Positions 6,338 to 11,007 of a stretch of 11,007 nt of DNA are shown in pieces. The stretch is from the NCBI GenBank assembly GCA_017430155.1, contig JAFRNO010000099.1, positions 1 through 11,007 on the forward strand. Reading direction: 5' to 3'. The notes under the pieces were generated by a model. That model searched no databases, had not been told where the DNA came from, and saw nothing but the letters and a program-made list of their open reading frames with translations. How positions within the stretch are numbered: position 1 is the stretch's first letter; each line of letters starts with the position of its first letter. The translations under genes were made by a program, and so were the position numbers. This DNA comes from Kiritimatiellia bacterium (GTDB lineage: Bacteria > Verrucomicrobiota > Kiritimatiellia > RFP12 > UBA1067).

Positions 6338-7432
6338 TCAGCTGACGCGCAGCGGCATCATCACGTACAGGAACGGAATCGAGCACTTGATCATCGCCGG
6401 CTTCGTTCCGTCATTCAGCTCAATCGTGACTTCATCCTCGTCAATGGCCTTGAGGGGATCCATCACGTAGTTGGGGTTGAAGACGATTTCAATGCGCGCG
6501 CCATCATATTTGATCGGCACGACATCCGTTGATTCGGCAACTTCGGTAGCGGTCGCCGTGACGATCAGCTGGTTCGAGTCGAAAATGAGTTTTGTGGAGT
6601 TCGTATCTTCGAACATCATCACGCTCGCACGGTCCAACGCGGACAGAAGCAGCTGACGGTCGACGACGATGTGCTCGGCGCATTCGGTGGGAATGACCTG
6701 CCGGTAGTTGGGATAGACTTCGTCAAGAAGTTTCGAATAGATGCGCGTGTCGCCGAGGTTGAACGCAATCTGCGTTTTCTCGATGGTGATCCGCACGTCA
6801 CCGTCGCTCGTCAGCGAACGCTGGAGTTCGTTCACAACCTTGGCGGGGAGAATCACGTCGCGCTCCGCATCGGCGGGCAGCTCGATTTCATGTTCGACGA
6901 GGGCCAGGCGGCGCCCGTCAGTCGCAACCAACGTCAACTTTCCGTCTTTGAAAGACGACAGAACGCCCTTCAACGTCTTGCGCGTATCGTCCTGGGAAAC
7001 GGCATATGCCGTCTTGCGCAACATTTCCTTCAACGTTATCTGCGGCAGCACGTACTCAAAGGAATTCTGGTCAACGGGCAACGCAGGATAATCCACGACC
7101 GACATGCCGGCCAACTTGAACGTGGCCGTGCCCGCATTGATCACGGCACGGTCCTGGCCGTCCACATTCACTTCGACAGGTCCCTCTGCCGCCTTCGACA
7201 CCACGTTGAAAAGAAGTTTCACGGGAAGCGTGGTCGCGCCTTCCACCTCGACGTCGCAGCCAATGGCGCTGCGAATGGAAATATCAAGGTCAGTCGTTGT
7301 CAAAAGCAACTGTTTGTCCTTGGCCTCGATCAACACATTCTGCAGTATCTGCATCGTGCCCTTCGAGGCTACGATGTTCTGAACCTTCTTCAGTCCTTCG
7401 AGGAACTTGGACCTGACGATTTTGAACTTCAT
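6338..7432 (-). CDS. dnaN: DNA polymerase III subunit beta (sliding clamp)
   Basis: The beta clamp encircles DNA as a homodimer and tethers DNA polymerase III and other replication and repair proteins. The protein is 364 residues, the usual length, and shows clamp features throughout: MKFKIVRSKFLEGLKKVQNI at the start, LTTTDLDISI near 48, TLVATDGRRLALVEHEI in the middle domain, KLLDEVYPNYRQVIP, and a C-terminal YVMMPLRVS close to the usual MPMRL ending. The three clamp domains fall at roughly 1-120, 125-245 and 246-364. The reading frame is open to a TTG at 7438, but AAGGAG directly abuts that TTG and lies 6 nt before the ATG at 7432, so the ATG is the start. It is preceded by its own probable promoter and followed after 31 bp by the methyltransferase. 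recF is not next to it. Confidence 0.97.
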   Translation of the reverse strand: MKFKIVRSKFLEGLKKVQNIVASKGTMQILQNVLIEAKDKQLLLTTTDLDISIRSAIGCDVEVEGATTLPVKLLFNVVSKAAEGPVEVNVDGQDRAVINAGTATFKLAGMSVVDYPALPVDQNSFEYVLPQITLKEMLRKTAYAVSQDDTRKTLKGVLSSFKDGKLTLVATDGRRLALVEHEIELPADAERDVILPAKVVNELQRSLTSDGDVRITIEKTQIAFNLGDTRIYSKLLDEVYPNYRQVIPTECAEHIVVDRQLLLSALDRASVMMFEDTNSTKLIFDSNQLIVTATATEVAESTDVVPIKYDGARIEIVFNPNYVMDPLKAIDEDEVTIELNDGTKPAMIKCSIPFLYVMMPLRVS

Positions 7433-7438
7433 GGACAA

Positions 7439-7446
7439 CTCCTTTT
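7439..7446 (-). promoter_or_regulatory. dnaN ribosome binding site
   Basis: AAAAGGAG on the minus strand ends 6 nt before the ATG at 7432. Its position excludes the in-frame TTG at 7438, which touches it. Confidence 0.8.
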
Positions 7447-7482
7447 GGTTAGACCACTTTCTGTTTTGGGTGGATGGCTAAG

Positions 7483-7512
7483 ATTGTACACTATTTCTGG
7501 TATTGAAGTAAA
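7483..7512 (-). promoter_or_regulatory. Predicted dnaN promoter
   Basis: On the minus strand TTTACT (7512-7507) and TACAAT (7488-7483) are separated by 18 nt, with 4 of 6 and 5 of 6 consensus matches. The leader would be about 45 nt. The -35 lies inside a 10 bp direct repeat. Confidence 0.5.
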
Positions 7513-7525
7513 GTATGAAGTAAAG
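7504..7525. repeat. Direct repeat TGAAGTAAAG, two copies with a 12 bp period
   Basis: TGAAGTAAAG occurs at 7504-7513 and 7516-7525 on the plus strand, separated by TA. The first copy covers the predicted -35 of dnaN and the second lies just upstream, so it could be a regulator site. No matching protein is known to me. Confidence 0.5.
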
Positions 7526-7536
7526 AATATTAGGAG

Positions 7537-7699
7537 TGTTGATACTGTTGACAAGTCAGGCGGACATAGGTTTTAGAGGGTGTTGAAGCGCATGCGGGGT
7601 GTTGACAGGTCTTCAACTAACTTGTTGGAGAATATGAACAACTTTTTTTCCTGTTGATTCCTGTTGATAAAAGACCCAGTTGTGAACAGTTTATGCACG
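7537..7699. other. Second TCAACA-rich DnaA-box-like cluster, dnaA-dnaN intergenic region
   Basis: The 283 bp gap between dnaA and dnaN holds no gene. Read on the minus strand it contains TTATCAACA (7670-7662, exact) and GAATCAACA (7660-7652), again spaced 10 bp. Further copies are GTCAACA within 7608-7600, TTCAACA within 7589-7581, TTGTCAACA (7554-7546) and GTATCAACA (7545-7537). A TTATGCACG on the plus strand at 7691-7699 also resembles a DnaA box. This arrangement (boxes between dnaA and dnaN) is known from Bacillus-type origins. No convincing intrinsic terminator for dnaA was found. Confidence 0.5.
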
Positions 7700-7715
7700 G
7701 CTTGTCGGTCAGTTG

Positions 7716-9110
7716 TCATTTGGTGAGTTCAGAGGGATTGCGGCCGAGTTGCGAGGTGATGTTCTCGACTGTTTTCCGTAAGTCTGATTCCACGTCGATT
7801 CGCTTCTGGATGGTTTGCGCGCCATGATAGACCGTTGCATGAGTTTTTTCGAACGACCGGCCGATTTCGACGAGCGAGCGCGTGGTGAGCTTGCAGGAAA
7901 GGAACATGGCCACCTGGCGCGGCGTGACGAGCGTCTGCGTGCGTTCCTTTGAAAGAATGTCGTCCATTTTGACTCCGTAGAACTGCGCCACCGTGCGCAT
8001 GATCTCGTCTACGGTCAGGTCCTTGATGGTCTTCTCCTCCTCAATGGAGTCTTTGAGGAGGTGCTGGGTGATTTCAAGAGTGAGCGGAATGTCGCCGTTG
8101 AGGTCGACGAACGTCACGATCCGGTTGAGCGCACCCTCCATTGCGCGCACATGGGAGCGGATGTTCTCGGCAATGAACTTGAGGATATCATCTGGTATGT
8201 GGTGGCGTGCGGCATTCGCCTTCGACTTGAGAATTGCCAGACGCGTTTCATACGAGGGCGATTCGATTTCAACCACCATGCCCTGCTGGAAACGTCCGGT
8301 CAGACGCTCTTCGCATCCCTTTAGGTCTTTTGGCGCGACGTCACTTGTCATCACGACCTGCTTGTGAAGGCCCATCAGCGAATTGAACGTGTTGAAGAAC
8401 TCTTCCTGGAATTGGTTTTTGCCGGCAATGAACTGGACGTCGTCGAGAAGGAGCAGGTCGACTTTCCGGTAACGCTCCCTGAAAGCCTGCATGGCATCGT
8501 TTTGCAGCGCATTCACGTATTCATTCAAGAACGTTTCGGATGTAATGTAGCACACCGACATTTCAGGGTGCTTCTCAAGGACGTAATGGCCAATGGCCTC
8601 CATCAGGTGAGTCTTGCCGAGTCCCGTTCCCCCGTAGATGAAGAGCGGGTTGTAGGAAGTTCTTCCCGGACCCTTTGCAACGGCGGAGGCTGCGGCATGC
8701 GCAAAGGAGTTCGAAGGTCCCTTGACGAAGTTCTCGAACGTGTAGTGCTCATGCATCGGCATTGTCGAAGGCACGCCGCGTTGCGGCGTGGGCTGATAGG
8801 CGTGCCGATACTTGGGCTGCTGCTGTAGCGCGGGAACGTCCTTTGCAACGACGAATCTGACTTCGTCGACGTTGATTCCAAAAGTCTGCAACGCCTCCAA
8901 AATCAGCTTGGAGTACAGATTGGCGAACATCTCGACTTGGATCTGTTCACCCACTTCAATCACATAGAGATTGCCGTCAAGCTTCGGGGAATGCATGAGA
9001 GGGAAAAAACGATCCATGCGGTTGCGCTCAAGCTCGGTCGGCAATAACATTTTCACCTGTTGAACAATGTCGTTCCACAGTGAATCCATGCCTTTTTTTG
9101 TCTCTTCCAT
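7716..9110 (-). CDS. dnaA: Chromosomal replication initiator protein DnaA, divergent DNA-binding signature
   Basis: DnaA binds origin 9-mers, oligomerises with ATP and melts oriC. In the 464-residue form from the ATG at 9110, domain I is about 8-88 (SLWNDIVQQVKM onward) and a short glutamine/proline-rich linker is about 95-122. The AAA+ domain III follows: YTFENFVKGPSNSFAHAAA, Walker A GGTGLGKTH at 160-168, Walker B LLLLDDVQF at 219-227, sensor 1 VVMTSDVAP, arginine-finger region ERLTGRF, and sensor 2 around AMEGALNRI. Domain IV begins near 360. Its helix-turn-helix reads TPRQVAMFL, then SLVEIGRSFEKTHATVYHG. Compared with the common SLPEIG..FGGRDHTTVLHA this loses one residue and the conserved D, and changes P to V and the first T to A. 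The frame is open to a TTG (9119), but AAGG touches it; GTG at 9113 is a second possibility. Identity is certain; altered box specificity is inference. Confidence 0.97.
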   Translation of the reverse strand: MEETKKGMDSLWNDIVQQVKMLLPTELERNRMDRFFPLMHSPKLDGNLYVIEVGEQIQVEMFANLYSKLILEALQTFGINVDEVRFVVAKDVPALQQQPKYRHAYQPTPQRGVPSTMPMHEHYTFENFVKGPSNSFAHAAASAVAKGPGRTSYNPLFIYGGTGLGKTHLMEAIGHYVLEKHPEMSVCYITSETFLNEYVNALQNDAMQAFRERYRKVDLLLLDDVQFIAGKNQFQEEFFNTFNSLMGLHKQVVMTSDVAPKDLKGCEERLTGRFQQGMVVEIESPSYETRLAILKSKANAARHHIPDDILKFIAENIRSHVRAMEGALNRIVTFVDLNGDIPLTLEITQHLLKDSIEEEKTIKDLTVDEIMRTVAQFYGVKMDDILSKERTQTLVTPRQVAMFLSCKLTTRSLVEIGRSFEKTHATVYHGAQTIQKRIDVESDLRKTVENITSQLGRNPSELTK

Positions 9111-9150
9111 CACAGTCAACCTTCTCTGCCTTAGAGTTCGCGATTATTCA

Positions 9151-9180
9151 ATCATATTTTGAGACGAAAGACACGCACAA
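9151..9180 (-). promoter_or_regulatory. Possible dnaA promoter
   Basis: On the minus strand TTGTGC (9180-9175) and TATGAT (9156-9151) are 18 nt apart. The -10 is good and the -35 weak (3 of 6). Transcription would start near 9144, giving a leader of about 35 nt. A second TATGAT at 9193-9188 is an alternative -10 without a clear -35. Confidence 0.4.
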
Positions 9181-9200
9181 GAAGTCATCATATGTTTACA

Positions 9201-9228
9201 ACTTATCTACAGACAGCTGTTGATAAGT
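9201..9228. repeat. Inverted pair of DnaA-box-like sequences upstream of dnaA
   Basis: ACTTATCTACAG (9201-9212) and CTGTTGATAAGT (9217-9228) are inverted repeats with one mismatch in 12 and a 4 nt spacer. They contain TTATCTACA on the plus strand (9203-9211) and exact TTATCAACA on the minus strand (9226-9218). They lie about 20-50 bp upstream of the predicted dnaA -35. Box pairs at dnaA promoters commonly mediate autoregulation, so this is the likely role, although it may also be part of the origin. The gap 9114-9264 holds no gene. Confidence 0.55.
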
Positions 9229-9264
9229 TTATGATTGGTGGACGCGGGAACAGCATGCCCGGAT

Positions 9265-9888
9265 TCACGCAACCGAGCAGATGAAACGCGTCATCTCGCT
9301 GGATGTCTTGCAGTCCAGAAGTTGATCGAGGTTTTCAGCGTCCTGTAGAATACGGATGAAGGCGGCGATCAGCTGGAAGTAGGGCGTGCTGATGGAATCG
9401 GGAATGAGCGTAAGGCAGAGAACCTGAATCTTTGAATGGTCAATCGTCTCATAGTCAGGGATGATTCCGTTTTCATTCTCAGAGTTATCTACAAGTGCCA
9501 ATACGCCTGTAATCTGGTTGACGCCGTCCGTACGCCCATGTGGAACGGCAATGCCATTGTCAAGTCCAGTCGGCATGGACTCCTCCCGTGCGAACACGGC
9601 TTCTCTGGCGTGATCGACGTTGCAGACGATCTCGGGAAAGCTTCCATGCGCGATTTCAATAAGTTTTTCGATTGCCTCTCTTTTCGAATTGGCCCGAAAA
9701 GACGGAACCATGACGAAGTTTCCAATGTACTTCTCGAGCACGCTAGATCTTGAGGACTTTCCGCGGTCCGCCTTTTTTTTAGCTCGGTTCTTTCCAAGTC
9801 CTCTTTTCGTCAATAGAATATAGGTAATGGTACCGGCCAAAACTGCGACGGCGGCGCTTGCGAGGATGATGGACGTGGAAGAGATCAT
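9265..9888 (-). CDS. Membrane-anchored PTS EIIA domain protein (PtsN/fructose type)
   Basis: The 207-residue protein starts with one hydrophobic segment (about 5-27, SIILASAAVAVLAGTITYIL) followed by a strongly basic stretch (28-48, KNRAKKKADRGK). This suggests a single membrane anchor with the rest in the cytoplasm. Residues about 55-205 match the PTS EIIA type 2 domain. MPTGLDNGIAVPHGR contains the expected phosphorylated histidine, H117. The later IDHSKIQVLCLTLIP and ILQDAENLDQLL segments match the regulatory EIIA(Ntr)/PtsN form as well as the sugar form. No EIIB or EIIC domain is visible, so a regulatory role on the adjacent transporter is more likely than sugar uptake. The ATG at 9888 lies 11 bp past the transporter stop with a poor ribosome site, implying coupled translation. 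A run of eight A residues encodes part of the basic stretch. The domain call is firm; the regulatory target is inferred. Confidence 0.88.
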   Translation of the reverse strand: MISSTSIILASAAVAVLAGTITYILLTKRGLGKNRAKKKADRGKSSRSSVLEKYIGNFVMVPSFRANSKREAIEKLIEIAHGSFPEIVCNVDHAREAVFAREESMPTGLDNGIAVPHGRTDGVNQITGVLALVDNSENENGIIPDYETIDHSKIQVLCLTLIPDSISTPYFQLIAAFIRILQDAENLDQLLDCKTSSEMTRFICSVA

Positions 9889-9899
9889 AGATGCATCAT

Positions 9900-11007
9900 T
9901 CAGGTTTGTGGCGGCGGGGGATGTGCGGGGGCCGTTTGCGCCGGCGGCTGGGCCGATCCATCCGCTACGAGTGGTTTTGGTACTGGAATGACGAGCAACA
10001 TGACCCAGGCCACGATGCCGCTGACAACGCCCACAAACGCGCCGATCTTGATCCAGTCGCCAAACTTGATCGGGTGATGGCCGTGCTTTTCAAGGAGTCC
10101 GGAAGCCACGATGTTGGCCGTGGAGCCGACAACGGTGATGTTACCGCCATAGCAGGCCCCGAAGAGCAGCGCCCACCAGAGGACAGAGTATTCCGATGAC
10201 ATCTTCATCAACTCCTGCACCACCGGAGTGAAGGCCGCCACGAACACGATGTTGTCCACAAAAGCAGATCCAAGAGAGGAGATTACAACCACGAACGGTA
10301 TCATACCGGTTGGACCGCCCTTTACGTGCTGCGTGAGAGTCTTGGCAAGGTTGCCTGTGATGCCGTTGGTGCTGAGCGATGCGGAAATGGAGAATAGAAG
10401 CATGAAGAAGAGCAGCGTCCACCACTCCACGTCGTTCTCCACGTAGTGGCGCGCGCGCGCAGGACGGAGGATCATCAGGATTCCCGCCACCACGAGTGGC
10501 GTCATGATCAGGAACGCGTTGTGGTTGTCGGCGCCTTCAAGTCCGAGCAGTCCCTCGATCTGGTGGTGGAAGGCGATGACTATCACCGTAGTGAGCAGCA
10601 CCACAAGACCGGCCTTGTAGGGAATCTTCGCAGTTGGGCTGAGGCCCATCTTGCGATGGGACGCCATCGCCTCCGACATCGCGTGGATATCCTTGCGGAA
10701 CCAGAACAGCGTGATCAGGAACGTGCACACCAGCGCGACAAACGCAACCGGCGTGGCGCCCACGAGGAACTGCGAGAAAGTGAAACCGCCCTTGTTGCCG
10801 ATGAAGATTCCCACGGGGTTTCCGAGCATCGTCGCCGAGGAGCCGATGTTGGTGGCCATCACGGCTATGAGCACGAACGGATGCGGCCTGAGCTTCAGCG
10901 TTTCGCAAACCTGGAATACGAGGGCGAGCACAACGACGATGGACGACACTTCATCGACCACCGATGCCATCACCGCCGACAGCACGCAAAGTATCGCGGT
11001 GAATGAC
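9900..11007 (-). CDS. Ion transporter of the ArsB/NhaD/CitMHS superfamily (C-terminal part)
   Basis: This is the C-terminal 368 residues of a polytopic inner-membrane transporter. The frame is open through the window edge; the GTG at 10985 is an internal valine, not a start. The two superfamily hairpin signatures are visible: ATNIGSSATMLGNPVGIFIG near residue 50 of the visible part, and GACYGGNITVVGSTANIVAS near 295. Between them VEWWTLLFFMLLFSISASL is typical of the Trp-containing helix of these carriers. About eight to ten hydrophobic segments can be seen. Members exchange Na+/H+, expel arsenite, or move dicarboxylates. The substrate cannot be told here, and an Na+/H+ antiporter is only a preference. 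The protein ends in a proline- and alanine-rich tail (GSAQPPAQTAPAHPPPPQT) likely to be a flexible extension. It is followed 11 bp later by the membrane-anchored EIIA protein, probably a functional pair. Confidence 0.87.
   Translation of the reverse strand, partial: SFTAILCVLSAVMASVVDEVSSIVVVLALVFQVCETLKLRPHPFVLIAVMATNIGSSATMLGNPVGIFIGNKGGFTFSQFLVGATPVAFVALVCTFLITLFWFRKDIHAMSEAMASHRKMGLSPTAKIPYKAGLVVLLTTVIVIAFHHQIEGLLGLEGADNHNAFLIMTPLVVAGILMILRPARARHYVENDVEWWTLLFFMLLFSISASLSTNGITGNLAKTLTQHVKGGPTGMIPFVVVISSLGSAFVDNIVFVAAFTPVVQELMKMSSEYSVLWWALLFGACYGGNITVVGSTANIVASGLLEKHGHHPIKFGDWIKIGAFVGVVSGIVAWVMLLVIPVPKPLVADGSAQPPAQTAPAHPPPPQT

Noticed and set aside
6671..7576. A 301-codon open frame on the plus strand opposite dnaN
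   Set aside because: It is antisense to an unmistakable dnaN, runs through that gene's promoter, and has no recognisable family features.
9092..9100. Run of seven A residues followed by GG early in dnaA as a programmed frameshift site, like that of dnaX
   Set aside because: The zero frame continues into a full-length DnaA, and no stimulatory hairpin or useful alternative frame was seen.
9241..9264. Intrinsic terminator after the EIIA gene
   Set aside because: Only a 4 bp stem (CGGG/CCCG) can be formed and no T-run follows.
10985..10985. Start of the transporter at the GTG at 10985
   Set aside because: The frame stays open to the window edge, and the upstream residues (SFTAILC) continue the hydrophobic helix, so the gene begins outside the window.
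10446..11006. A 186-codon plus-strand frame opposite the transporter
   Set aside because: Composition is dominated by Arg, His and Glu, typical of a shadow frame; the minus strand shows the transporter signatures.

Overview
This window looks like the dnaA/dnaN neighbourhood of a Gram-negative, GC-rich (roughly 55-60% by eye) bacterial chromosome. All eight recognisable genes lie on the minus strand, so transcription runs from high to low coordinates. The lipoprotein-type alpha-L-rhamnosidase points to a carbohydrate-degrading Gram-negative. I would guess the PVC group (Kiritimatiellota, Verrucomicrobiota or Lentisphaerota), but that is inference from gene content and style, not something the sequence proves.

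In transcription order: (1) the 3' part of a multi-pass ion transporter of the ArsB/NhaD/CitMHS superfamily (9900-11007, cut by the window edge), followed by a membrane-anchored PTS EIIA/PtsN-like protein (9265-9888). (2) A 150 bp gap holding a probable dnaA promoter and an inverted pair of DnaA-box-like sequences, then dnaA (7716-9110). (3) A 280 bp gap rich in TCAACA repeats and a probable dnaN promoter, then dnaN (6338-7432) and, 31 bp later, a THUMP-type RlmL/Trm14-like RNA methyltransferase (4987-6306). (4) An AT-rich gap (about 4871-5022) with three exact TTATCAACA 9-mers and several near copies, the best candidate in the window for a chromosomal origin or DnaA-binding region. (5) A regulator joining an XRE helix-turn-helix to several CxxC zinc knuckles (4313-4870), possibly read from a leaderless mRNA. 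(6) A tightly packed GH78 rhamnosidase - dtd - rpoN cluster (4199 down to 1), with rpoN cut by the window edge.

The main themes are replication initiation and control. DnaA has a divergent DNA-recognition signature, and the repeated 9-mer around it is TTATCAACA, not the classical TTATCCACA. The two departures may be linked. The second theme is nitrogen-PTS-style regulation: a PtsN-like domain tied to the membrane beside an ion transporter, in the same region as rpoN. The canonical dnaA-dnaN-recF-gyrB order is not kept; the methyltransferase sits where recF would be expected.
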